From Bacillota bacterium (GTDB lineage Bacteria; Bacillota; Clostridia; Christensenellales; Aristaeellaceae): a stretch of DNA of 64,000 bases. The notes below the pieces were generated by a model. It was not told the origin of the DNA. It did no database searches and saw nothing but the letters and a program-made list of their open reading frames with translations. Location of the stretch: contig JAEWVC010000042.1 in the NCBI GenBank assembly GCA_023459275.1, forward strand, positions 1 through 64,000, in the 5' to 3' direction. Position 1 is the first letter of the stretch; every line of letters begins with the position of its first letter. This document shows positions 24,941 through 32,369 of this stretch, piece after piece. The position numbers were made by a program, and so were the translations under genes.

Positions 24941-25156
24941 ATGAAGAATCGTCCCGGTACCCCCGGTTCCTCCAATCAGGCCGCCGTGCCGGAAGCCCAG
25001 GCCGCGCTTGACAATATGAAGGTCGAGATTGCAAACGAGCTGGGCATCCCCCCCAGGCAGGGCGACAAAGGCGAATTGCCCAGCCGCGTGGCCGGTCACA
25101 TGGTCAGGCGCATGATTCAGCGGCAGGAGAAGGCCATGAGCGGCCAAAACAAATAG
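24941..25156 (+). CDS. Divergent small acid-soluble spore protein (copy 3)
   Basis: This 71-residue SASP paralogue keeps the first signature (KVEIANELGI, GPR site intact) but has lost four residues in the second: SRVAGHMVRRMI lacks the usual G-x-V/I-G-G loop, and PPRQGDKGELP replaces the normal K-Q-G-Y-N-G-D stretch. The start at ATG 24941 aligns with the N-termini of the other two and has GGA nine bases upstream; ATG 24932 is an alternative. DNA binding may be altered. Confidence 0.85.
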   Translation: MKNRPGTPGSSNQAAVPEAQAALDNMKVEIANELGIPPRQGDKGELPSRVAGHMVRRMIQRQEKAMSGQNK

Positions 25157-25190
25157 TCAGTTCCTGGTCGATTGCCATTTCCCGCATTTG

Positions 25191-25218
25191 CAAGCCGGCT
25201 GCGAAAGCCGCCGGTTTG
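25191..25218 (+). terminator. Terminator-like hairpin after SASP 3
   Basis: CAAGCCGGCTGC-GAAA-GCCGCCGGTTTG forms a stem with the same GAAA loop and GCCG core as the hairpin after SASP 2, suggesting the SASP unit and its terminator were duplicated together. Confidence 0.5.
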
Positions 25219-25359
25219 CCTGCGGCGGTTTTATGATATGCAATCTAACCGGAAAGATGAGAAGCAAAAAATGCATGCGAAAAAATGAGGCGGATATATG
25301 GGGCGACAACCGCTCTCTGTACGAAAAAGGGATTTGCGCCGCATGCCGGCGATAAGGCT

Positions 25360-25932
25360 TTACCCCTTGCGCAAAACTTCCTCCACCGCTTCGGGATCAA
25401 GCTTTTCAAAGGGCGTGGGCGGATTGGGCTCTTCGGAAAAATCCCCCAGCGTTTTTTGAAGCCAGATGATATCGTGCCATGCGCCCAGTTTGTAGCCGGA
25501 ACGGGGGAAGATGCCCAATATCTCAAAGCCGAAGGCTTCATGCAGCTTGAGGCTTTTTTCATTGGGCAGGGAGACGACGCCGTACACCGTTTTATACCCC
25601 TGCAGCTTCAGCAGTTCAAGCAGCGCGCTATACAGCATGCGCCCCGTACCCCGGCCATGGGAATCCCTGTCCACATATACCGAAAGCTCCGCGTCCCACT
25701 GATAAGCGTCGTGGGGCCGGAGCGTGGAGGCATAGGCATAGCCCAACGCCCGGCCGGAATCATCCTCGCAAACGATGAAAGGATATTGGGGGAGGGCGGA
25801 GGTGATTTTTTGGGAAAAGCTTTCAGGCGTCGGTTCCTTGCAGATAAAGGTGATGGCTGTTTCCATTACATAGGGGCGGTAGATGGCGCACAGGGCGGCG
25901 CCGTCCCCGGCATTCGCAACCCGAAGACGCAT
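25360..25932 (-). CDS. GNAT acetyltransferase, phosphinothricin/methionine sulfoximine type
   Basis: The 190-residue protein matches the Pat/MddA subgroup of GNAT enzymes: N-terminal AIYRPYVMETAITF, the acetyl-CoA loop SVYVDRDSHGRGTGRMLY and the LPNEKSLKLHEAFGF/GYKLGAWHDIIWLQK tail. Members acetylate amino-group analogues of glutamate. Start ATG 25932 has AAGGAAG upstream. It overlaps nothing and follows rqcH by 14 nt on the same strand, so it is probably cotranscribed. Confidence 0.88.
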   Translation of the reverse strand: MRLRVANAGDGAALCAIYRPYVMETAITFICKEPTPESFSQKITSALPQYPFIVCEDDSGRALGYAYASTLRPHDAYQWDAELSVYVDRDSHGRGTGRMLYSALLELLKLQGYKTVYGVVSLPNEKSLKLHEAFGFEILGIFPRSGYKLGAWHDIIWLQKTLGDFSEEPNPPTPFEKLDPEAVEEVLRKG

Positions 25933-25946
25933 GGGCCTACTTCCTT

Positions 25947-27707
25947 TCAATTGCTTGATTTTCCTGGCGTGATTTCGCGTATTTTACGGATATCGCTTTC
26001 GGACACGGTGATAAACAGGGTGCGCTGGTTGGTATAGATCACAAAGCCCGCCGGGCTGCCGCCGGGCTTTTTCACGTATTTGCGCAGCGTGTAATCAATA
26101 GGCACGCCGGCACTCAAACGCCCCTTGCTGTAGAAGGCGGCCAGCCGGGCAGCCTCCAGCAGTGTGTTTTGGGGCACATCCCCTTCCTTGCGGATGATCA
26201 CATGGGAGCCGGGCATATCCTTGGCATGGAGCCAGGTTTCCTCACCCTTGGCCGCGCCTGTGATCCTGTCATTTTGCAGGCTGTTCTTGCCTACCACGAT
26301 AATAATACCGTCGCTGCTTTCATACTGGAAGGGACGGCTCTCCGGGAGCTTTCTCTGGGGTTTTCTGTTATGGCTTGCCCGGACATATCCCGCCTTTTGC
26401 ATCTCCTGCCGGATTTCCTGGAGTTCGGCCTCCTCCACGCATTTGTTAAGATCGTCCTGCGCACCCTCCAGGAAAGCAAGTTCCGCAAGCGTTTTTTCCT
26501 TTTGCTCTGCCGCTGTGACCATGGCGGCCCTGGCTTTTTGGTACCGTTTGAAGTACCTTTGGGCATTTTGCGCGGGTGTCAGCTGCCTGTCCAGGGGGAT
26601 GTCCAGAAAACCGCCTTCCGGATCGTAGAAATTTTGCAGCCGCGCTGTTTCCTGCCCCTTGTGCAGCTGATACAGGTTGGCGTTGATCAGATCACCGCAG
26701 ATGCGGTACTCCTCCATTCGCGCGCTGTTTTCGAGCTCTTGCAATTGCAGGGCCAGCTTTTTTTCGCACCGCTCGATATGGGTTTTCAGCAGCTTATGGA
26801 GGGATGCGGTCCTTTGCACCATGCGCTCCTTCAGATCCCTGGTGCCGAAATACGCGTCCAGCGCTCGGCTCACGGTCTCAAAGGGCGTCTGCTGCAAGGT
26901 GTTCTGGGAAAAGTAAGGAAAGGGGAAAATATCTGTCATGTCCCCCTCCTCATCCTTTTGCACCACGGGGGGATGAAGGCCGGGCAGCAGCGCAAGAAAG
27001 TCATATAGGCGGAGGGTAAGGGCGGGCAGGTCCAGATCCCGAAGCTCCGCCCCGTCGCCGCCGGTGAGCCGGAAGGCGATCTCCCGGGCCGCAGTACCAG
27101 AAAGCCCGCGAAAGCTGCCAGACAGCGCCTTGTCCAGCCGGCCAGGGAAGGCGGCCAGCTTTTTTTCCGCCTCTTCCGGGGAAAAGTCAGCGAAGTCCAG
27201 CCTGTCCTGGGCGGGAGGAGCCTCGTAGGGAAGGCCTGGGAGCACCTCGCGTACCCTGCTCATATCCTGGTTCACGTGGCGGATGGCATCGATGATCTTC
27301 CCGCCCGCATCCACAACAATCAGGTTGGAATGGCGCCCCATGATCTCCAGGACCAGCGTGCGGGTGGTAAGGATGCCCAGCTCGTCCGTGTTTTCCACGG
27401 CGATGTGCAGCACCCTGTCGCCGCCGATCTGGCGGACATACGAAACCCTTCCGCAAAGCAGGTGCTTGCGCATCAGCATGCAGAACATGGGCGGTTCCAT
27501 GGGGTTTTGAAAGCTCTGACCCGTGAGGTGGGCCCTGGCGCTTGTGGCGCCTGCGCAAAGCAGCAGCTTGCAGTTTTCCCCCTGGCTGCGGATGGTCAGC
27601 ACCAATGTGTCCTTCTCCGGCTGCGCCACCTTGTCGATGCGGCCGGAAGCCAGCTTTTCATTCAGTTCCCTGGCCACAAAATGCAGCGTCAGGCCGTCCA
27701 TGGGCAT
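25947..27707 (-). CDS. rqcH: Ribosome quality control protein RqcH (NFACT family)
   Basis: The 586-residue protein has the full NFACT layout: NFACT-N (MDGLTLHFVARELNEKL, RSQGENCKLLLC, EIMGRHSNLIVVD), a helix-hairpin-helix part, a long coiled coil (about residues 280-430) and the NFACT-R domain (HAKDMPGSHVII). The DR-like MGRHSN segment and HAKD mark it as RqcH/Rqc2, which binds stalled 50S subunits and adds alanine tails. It is often annotated as fibronectin-binding protein. GGAGG is eight bases before ATG 27707. Confidence 0.94.
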   Translation of the reverse strand: MPMDGLTLHFVARELNEKLASGRIDKVAQPEKDTLVLTIRSQGENCKLLLCAGATSARAHLTGQSFQNPMEPPMFCMLMRKHLLCGRVSYVRQIGGDRVLHIAVENTDELGILTTRTLVLEIMGRHSNLIVVDAGGKIIDAIRHVNQDMSRVREVLPGLPYEAPPAQDRLDFADFSPEEAEKKLAAFPGRLDKALSGSFRGLSGTAAREIAFRLTGGDGAELRDLDLPALTLRLYDFLALLPGLHPPVVQKDEEGDMTDIFPFPYFSQNTLQQTPFETVSRALDAYFGTRDLKERMVQRTASLHKLLKTHIERCEKKLALQLQELENSARMEEYRICGDLINANLYQLHKGQETARLQNFYDPEGGFLDIPLDRQLTPAQNAQRYFKRYQKARAAMVTAAEQKEKTLAELAFLEGAQDDLNKCVEEAELQEIRQEMQKAGYVRASHNRKPQRKLPESRPFQYESSDGIIIVVGKNSLQNDRITGAAKGEETWLHAKDMPGSHVIIRKEGDVPQNTLLEAARLAAFYSKGRLSAGVPIDYTLRKYVKKPGGSPAGFVIYTNQRTLFITVSESDIRKIREITPGKSSN

Positions 27708-27739
27708 GGTGTCATCCTCCCGGAAATTTCATGGCATCC

Positions 27740-27768
27740 ATTATACAGCCAAACGGTGGAATGCGCAA
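27740..27768 (-). promoter_or_regulatory. Promoter of rqcH
   Basis: On the minus strand TTGCGC (27768-27763), a 17-nt spacer and TATAAT (27745-27740). Repeat D begins immediately upstream of the -35. Confidence 0.65.
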
Positions 27769-27770
27769 CG

Positions 27771-27997
27771 AAGGAGGTGGTTTGGAGGGCCGAAGCCCTC
27801 CAAATACAATCATTTGTGCCGGCTTTGCCGGTGCAAATGGATTTCCCCCAAGGGCGCGCTTGCCCGCCCGACGGGAAATCATTACCGCCAGACCGGATTT
27901 CGCCCGGAATTTCCCAATGGAAATTGAGAAATCCGGTTATGAATCCCCGGACGCTTGCTTATATCCATACCCATAAGCAAGCGTCCGGGGATTCATA
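27771..27997 (+). repeat. Structured intergenic repeat, divergent copy D with 25-bp palindrome
   Basis: It opens like the other copies with GGAGGT (27773-27778) and hairpin 1 (TTTGGAGGGC-CGAA-GCCCTCCAAA). Later parts differ: a CATTTGTGCCGGC hairpin, two nested long-range stems (GATTTCCC with GGGAAATC, ACCGGATTTC with GAAATCCGGT), and a final perfect inverted repeat with 25-bp arms (27938-27962 and 27973-27997) around a 10-nt loop. It fills the space between the divergent rqcH and gerM promoters. Confidence 0.6.
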
Positions 27998-28021
27998 GCG
28001 GCGTGTGCAAGGGCATACACT
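27993..28021 (+). promoter_or_regulatory. Sigma-E-like promoter of gerM
   Basis: TCATAGC (27993-27999), a 14-nt spacer and CATACACT (28014-28021) fit the sigma-E pattern well, especially the -10. gerM of B. subtilis belongs to the mother-cell sigma-E regulon. The -35 overlaps the last bases of the repeat D palindrome. Confidence 0.6.
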
Positions 28022-28054
28022 TTCACTGCAATCATCAAGCAAGGAGTGAGCTTC

Positions 28055-29080
28055 GTGAAAATCAAGCGGACGGATATCGAACGCATCCTGATCCTGTGCG
28101 CGGCGGCGCTGGTGGTGGTTCTTGCCCTGCGGGGATTGGGAACCAAATCCACGCAGATTCTCTATGAGGAACCGCCGCTGACCGTAACGGAGACCAACGC
28201 GACCGCGCAGGGGGATACCCAGCCCACGGTAGTATTCTATGAAGACGGGGAAGGCTACCTGGTGCCGGTGACCAGGCAGATCCCCAAACAGGACGGGGTG
28301 GCCAAAGCAACCCTTGCCCTGATGGTAAAAAGCAGCGAGAACGATCTGGCGGCCGCCAGATTGGGGCTTCGCACCGTGATCCCGGAGGGGACCACCTTCG
28401 ACATCAACATCGCCAGCCAGAAGGCCAGGGTGGATATGAGCAAGGAGGCGCTGGGCTGCCAGAGCGCCGAGGAGGAAATGCTCATGGTGCAGGCGGTGGC
28501 CAGTGCGATGACCGCCTTCTCCACGGTGGATGAGGTCTCCTTCCTCTTTGACGGCCAGGCCCGCAGCAAGCTGACGCACGGCACCGATGTCAGCGGAACC
28601 TTTACAAAGGATGGGCTCAACATGGAGAGCGTAACCACTTCTTCCCTGAACAATGCGGACATGATCCAGCTCTATTTCCCTTCCGAAACGGGAAGGATGC
28701 TGATTCCCGTGACCCGCACCGTATTCTCCACGGCCGACTTAACCACCGCTATGGTGGAATTGGCCAAAGGCCCCAGGGATGACAGCGGGCTTTCAAGACC
28801 CCTGCCCCAGGACTGCGGCCTGCTGGGCGTTACCATGAAGGACGGCGTGGTCACGGTGAATTTCACCAAGGAATTTGCGCAGATCGCCCAGGAATCCGAC
28901 GGCGGCAGGCAGGCGCTCCGGGCCATCCTGTTCACCTGCTCCCAGTTCCCCGGCGTCAAGAAGGTGGAGGTACAGGTGGAGGGTGAAAAATTTGTGCCCA
29001 AGCAGGAGGATACCGCCACCTTCGTCAATGAGGAGCAGGATGTGCTGGCCCAGTATCCCGGTATCATAGAAATCGATTAA
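28055..29080 (+). CDS. gerM: GerM-like sporulation/germination protein
   Basis: The 341-residue protein has a short cytoplasmic N-terminus, one membrane helix (about residues 10-28) and two GerMN domains outside (about 55-175 and 195-320; each ends in an F-x-G/F-P-G-V-K-K-V strand). In B. subtilis GerM supports engulfment and later germination by linking the mother-cell SpoIIIA channel to SpoIIQ. Start GTG 28055 has AAGGAG eight bases upstream. The next genes, rph, rdgB and ysnB, are in the same order as in B. subtilis, which supports the call. Confidence 0.88.
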   Translation: MKIKRTDIERILILCAAALVVVLALRGLGTKSTQILYEEPPLTVTETNATAQGDTQPTVVFYEDGEGYLVPVTRQIPKQDGVAKATLALMVKSSENDLAAARLGLRTVIPEGTTFDINIASQKARVDMSKEALGCQSAEEEMLMVQAVASAMTAFSTVDEVSFLFDGQARSKLTHGTDVSGTFTKDGLNMESVTTSSLNNADMIQLYFPSETGRMLIPVTRTVFSTADLTTAMVELAKGPRDDSGLSRPLPQDCGLLGVTMKDGVVTVNFTKEFAQIAQESDGGRQALRAILFTCSQFPGVKKVEVQVEGEKFVPKQEDTATFVNEEQDVLAQYPGIIEID

Positions 29081-29231
29081 TCGCTCGCTCCGGCAGGAAT
29101 TGGCAGAGGAAAGCCGAAACACAATATGTTCGGATGAAATGCTGGATTCGGGGCGGCCGCAATTTGCGGGGCCGGGAAACCGCCCGCGCATGCGGACCGC
29201 CCCTTTCTATTTTCTGTTGGAGGGACAAGCT

Positions 29232-30548
29232 ATGGCAAGGATCGACGGCAGGCTTCCGGAGGAAATCCGTGCCTGCAATATCATTCCGGGGTTTGTGGGC
29301 ACCGCGGACGGGAGCTGCCTGATAGAGACGGGGAAAACCAGGGTCATCTGCACCGCCTCCGTGGAGGAGGCGGTACCGCCCTTTTTGAAAGGGAAAGGCC
29401 AGGGCTGGGTGACGGCGGAGTATGCCATGCTGCCCGCCTCCACAGGGCGGCGCAAGGCCAGGGACGGCATGAAAAAGGACGGCAGGAGCGTGGAGATCCA
29501 AAGGCTCATCGGCCGCAGCCTCCGCCAGGCGGTGGACATGCGGGCGCTGGGGGAGCGGACCGTCACATTGGACTGCGATGTGCTGGAGGCTGACGGGGGA
29601 ACCCGCACCGCCTCCATTACCGGGGCATTCGTGGCCCTTACTCTTGCCGTGGACAAGCTTATAAAAGAAGGAAAACTCACCCGCTCGCCCATCCGGCGCC
29701 AGGTGGCGGCTGTCAGCGTGGGCGTGGTGAAGGATGTGCCGTGCCTTGATCTTTGCTACCAGGAGGACAGCGGCGCCCAAGTGGACATGAACCTTACCAT
29801 GAACGATTTGGGGGAATTCATCGAACTGCAGGGCACCGGCGAGGGGCGGGCGTTTTCCAGAAGCGAGATGGACGCGCTCCTGCGCCTGGGGGAGGTCGGC
29901 ATCCGCTCCCTGATGGCGGCGCAGCGGGAAGCGCTGGGTGATAAGGCGGCGCTCATTGCGGCCAAGCCGCTGCTGGCGGCGGCCACCGGCAACGTCCACA
30001 AGTTGCGGGAGCTTCAGGCTCTGCTGGGGGAATACGCGGATGTGATCTCCATGGGGGAGGCCGGGTTTTCAGACGAAATTGAAGAAAACGGGGAAACTTT
30101 TCTGGAAAACGCCATATTGAAGGCGGAAGCCGTGGCAAAGGCCACCGGACAATGGGCGCTGGCGGACGACAGCGGGCTTTCGGTGGACGCGCTGAATGGG
30201 GAACCGGGCGTGTATTCCGCCAGGTATGCCGGGGAGCACGGCAACGACGGGGCCAACAACGCGCTGCTTCTTGAAAAGATGGCGGGCATCGCAAACAGGA
30301 ACGCAAAATTCGTATGCGCCATGGCATTGGCCCGGCCCGGTTGCGAGACGGTGACAGTCCAGGCGGAATGCCCCGGTGTGATCCTGGACGTCCCAAGGGG
30401 AACGGATGGGTTTGGATACGATCCGCTTTTCCTGTATGAGACGGGAAAAACCTTTGCCCAAATGTCCGCGCAGGAGAAAAACCAGGTCAGCCACAGGGCG
30501 CGGGCCGCGCGGATGATGCTTGAGATCATACAAAAGCTGACGGCGTAG
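29232..30548 (+). CDS. RNase PH fused to XTP/dITP diphosphatase (RdgB)
   Basis: The 438-residue protein is a fusion. Residues 1-240 are RNase PH: DGRLPEEIR, ICTASVEEAVPPFLKG, GWVTAEYAMLPAST, EIQRLIGRSLRQ and CDVLEADGGTRTASITGAF, the phosphorolytic core that trims tRNA 3' ends. Residues about 248-438 are a complete HAM1/RdgB NTPase: AAATGNVHKLRELQ, ADDSGLSVDA, GFGYDPLF and SHRARA, which hydrolyses dITP and XTP. In B. subtilis these are two adjacent genes. GGAGGG is seven bases before ATG 29232; the frame is uninterrupted through the junction. Confidence 0.93.
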   Translation: MARIDGRLPEEIRACNIIPGFVGTADGSCLIETGKTRVICTASVEEAVPPFLKGKGQGWVTAEYAMLPASTGRRKARDGMKKDGRSVEIQRLIGRSLRQAVDMRALGERTVTLDCDVLEADGGTRTASITGAFVALTLAVDKLIKEGKLTRSPIRRQVAAVSVGVVKDVPCLDLCYQEDSGAQVDMNLTMNDLGEFIELQGTGEGRAFSRSEMDALLRLGEVGIRSLMAAQREALGDKAALIAAKPLLAAATGNVHKLRELQALLGEYADVISMGEAGFSDEIEENGETFLENAILKAEAVAKATGQWALADDSGLSVDALNGEPGVYSARYAGEHGNDGANNALLLEKMAGIANRNAKFVCAMALARPGCETVTVQAECPGVILDVPRGTDGFGYDPLFLYETGKTFAQMSAQEKNQVSHRARAARMMLEIIQKLTA

Positions 30549-30559
30549 GAGGATCGTCT

Positions 30560-31060
30560 ATGCTTGCTGCCTTTTTCAGCGACAGCCACGGGGGCACAGG
30601 CGCTCTGCGCATAGCCATGGAAACGGTGATGAAGCGGGGGAAAATCGACCTGTTTGCCTTTCTTGGCGACGGTATTCAAGATTTTTTGGACCTGCGGCCC
30701 CTGATGCAAAACCACAACTCCTTGGCCCAGATCCATGCGGTGCGGGGGAACAACGATCCCCACAGGATCGGCCTGAAGGAGGAAGCCGTGGTTTCCTTCG
30801 GGGGAATCTGGCTCTTTTTGTCCCATGGGCATCTGCACAAGGTGAAGCTCACCGACAGGCTGCTTCTGGAGGATGCCAGGGACAGGCACTGCCGTGCGGC
30901 GGTTTTTGGCCATACCCACCATGCGTTTTGCCAGGAAAAGGAGGGCATCCTGCTTTTCAATCCCGGGTCGGTAGCCCTGCCGGTGGGGCCTGGCCCTTCG
31001 GCGGGGATTTTGGAAATCGGCGCGGATGGCGTGCTAAGACCGACAATATTGCATTTGTGA
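30560..31060 (+). CDS. YfcE/MJ0936-family metallophosphoesterase (YsnB-like)
   Basis: The 166-residue protein has the small calcineurin-like phosphoesterase motifs: FSDSHGG, LGDG, GNND, SHGH and GHTHHAF, binding two metal ions. It follows the fused rph-rdgB gene by 11 nt with AGGAGG, the same order as B. subtilis ysnB. The physiological substrate is not known for this subgroup. Confidence 0.9.
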   Translation: MLAAFFSDSHGGTGALRIAMETVMKRGKIDLFAFLGDGIQDFLDLRPLMQNHNSLAQIHAVRGNNDPHRIGLKEEAVVSFGGIWLFLSHGHLHKVKLTDRLLLEDARDRHCRAAVFGHTHHAFCQEKEGILLFNPGSVALPVGPGPSAGILEIGADGVLRPTILHL

Positions 31061-31127
31061 GTGGATTTGTGACAGAGACGGGATAGCGCAGTTTAAAGGT
31101 ATATTGTGTGCATTTTTGTTCGCTTTG

Positions 31128-31156
31128 TTGACAGATGTCATCTGGTACGGTATCAT
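31128..31156 (+). promoter_or_regulatory. Promoter with internal palindrome
   Basis: TTGACA (31128-31133), 17-nt spacer, TATCAT (31151-31156). The palindrome CAGATG-T-CATCTG (31132-31144) overlaps the end of the -35 and the spacer and could be an operator. It serves the secreted protein at 31201. Confidence 0.6.
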
Positions 31157-31200
31157 GATTCCAAATGATGGATATATATCCGCGGGAAGGACGTATGAAC

Positions 31201-31770
31201 ATGAAAAAGCTTTTTTTTGCTCTACTGTGTACCGCTGTGTTTTTTCTGTCCTGTGCCCATGCCGAGGCATTATATGATGTATGGGCATTGAATGTTGTCG
31301 ACATCGTAGTTTCTATGGGAAACCAAGCGGTGAGCCTTCATCCGACGGTTGAGGTAAACATCGGCTCCGATGAAAGCTGCGATCACGGCTGGCTCACATG
31401 TGGCGTGCGGCTGAATGGGGAAAAGGCTGTTGATGAACAGATCGAATACGACGCAGGGGTGCTGCGTTTTTCCGCCAACGGGGCAAAGGATTGCGTCTAT
31501 GTGAATGACGGAGACCACTATGCGCTACTCTACAGCATGATGATCGGACTTGATCCCGGGATGGATGCCAAGACCATGCTTCATGTATTACGCACGCAGC
31601 TGGAAACCCCGGAAGCGTTTTACAATTTTCTGCAGCAGATTCCAGAGATCATGCTTGTTGCCGAACCTTTGGGAGAGGATGCCTATCGTGTACATATTTC
31701 GGCAGCAGGATTAGATATCCACTGCCGGATGCTATGGTCACACAGCAGCACCGAACAAAAAGCCGTATGA
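31201..31770 (+). CDS. Secreted protein of unknown function, probably frameshifted near its end
   Basis: The reading frame encodes 189 residues with an N-terminal signal peptide (MKKLFFALLCTAVFFLSCAHA, with the last residue at the AHA cleavage site) and a soluble part I do not recognise. ATG 31201 has AAGGA nine bases upstream; ATG 31195 is too close to it. The frame ends in TEQKAV at a TGA. The +1 frame continues without a stop for 55 codons from 31766 (see next entry), and dropping one A from the A5 run at 31757-31763 would join the two. The intact protein would be about 243 residues. This is either a recent mutation, a sequencing error or slippage. Confidence 0.62.
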   Translation: MKKLFFALLCTAVFFLSCAHAEALYDVWALNVVDIVVSMGNQAVSLHPTVEVNIGSDESCDHGWLTCGVRLNGEKAVDEQIEYDAGVLRFSANGAKDCVYVNDGDHYALLYSMMIGLDPGMDAKTMLHVLRTQLETPEAFYNFLQQIPEIMLVAEPLGEDAYRVHISAAGLDIHCRMLWSHSSTEQKAV

Positions 31771-31933
31771 CTTTACGGGGAAAAGCTTTTTGGAGTTAAT
31801 TCCAGCCAAAGGCCTCTCGGGTATGAGCGATATTCAAGACGCGATTGACGAGGGTGTGATGCAGCTGATGGCGGATGAGACGGTGGCGGGACTGGCGGCA
31901 ATGCTAACCCCTATGTTTTCGCAAAGCCAGTAA
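31766..31933 (+). pseudogene. Out-of-frame continuation of the secreted protein
   Basis: Beginning inside the stop region of the preceding gene, the +1 frame reads 55 sense codons (YDFTGKSFLELIPAKGLSGM and onward) to a TAA at 31931. The composition is protein-like (hydrophobic/acidic helix at the end, Met-rich) and no start or ribosome site precedes it. I read it as the real C-terminus of the upstream gene. Confidence 0.55.
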
Positions 31934-31982
31934 AAGATATGCCCATTGCTGATAAAAAACACCGCCGGTACAATTTTGACGC

Positions 31983-32011
31983 TTGACATACGGATACGGA
32001 TATGCTTTAAT
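31983..32011 (+). promoter_or_regulatory. Promoter of the T-box/trpXYZ transcript
   Basis: TTGACA (31983-31988), 17-nt spacer, TTTAAT (32006-32011). Transcription would start near 32018, right at the base of T-box stem I. Confidence 0.75.
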
Positions 32012-32017
32012 TGCTGT

Positions 32018-32280
32018 ATAAACCAGCGATGTGGAGATCAAACCGCGGGCGCGCTTTAAGAGAGCCGGGGTGGTGGAAATCCGGCAGAAGGCGATGCGGC
32101 AAATGGACCACGGAGGGCGCGGGGAAAGGCAGTATTGCTGAGTATTCCGCGACGCAGCTCCAGCGTGAAAGGGAGAGGGGTGTGTCGGCACCCTAGCGAG
32201 CCGGGCGGCTTAGCCGCCAAACAAGGTGGTACCGCAGATGAGTGCATCTGTCCTTGAATGGGGACAGGTGTTTTTTTATT
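32018..32280 (+). ncRNA. T-box leader, tryptophan specifier
   Basis: Stem I is visible: GTGG (32031) pairs with CCAC (32107) and CCGC with GCGG, flanking an internal loop whose 3' side is CAAATGGA. The codon just before the conserved A-CC is TGG (32104-32106), i.e. Trp. The AGAGAGCCGG and GGTGG elements follow the usual stem I pattern. The T-box sequence AAGGTGGTACCGC is at 32223-32235 and the competing terminator CATCTGTCC/GGACAGGTG with seven T is at 32245-32277. Uncharged tRNA-Trp would allow transcription. Confidence 0.93.
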
Positions 32281-32369
32281 TGGCGAAACCTTCAGAGAAG
32301 CCCGGCCCTGTGGCTTTCCGACAAATGGACATGCCGGATCCCATTTGAAAAATCGGAAGGAGAATCATC

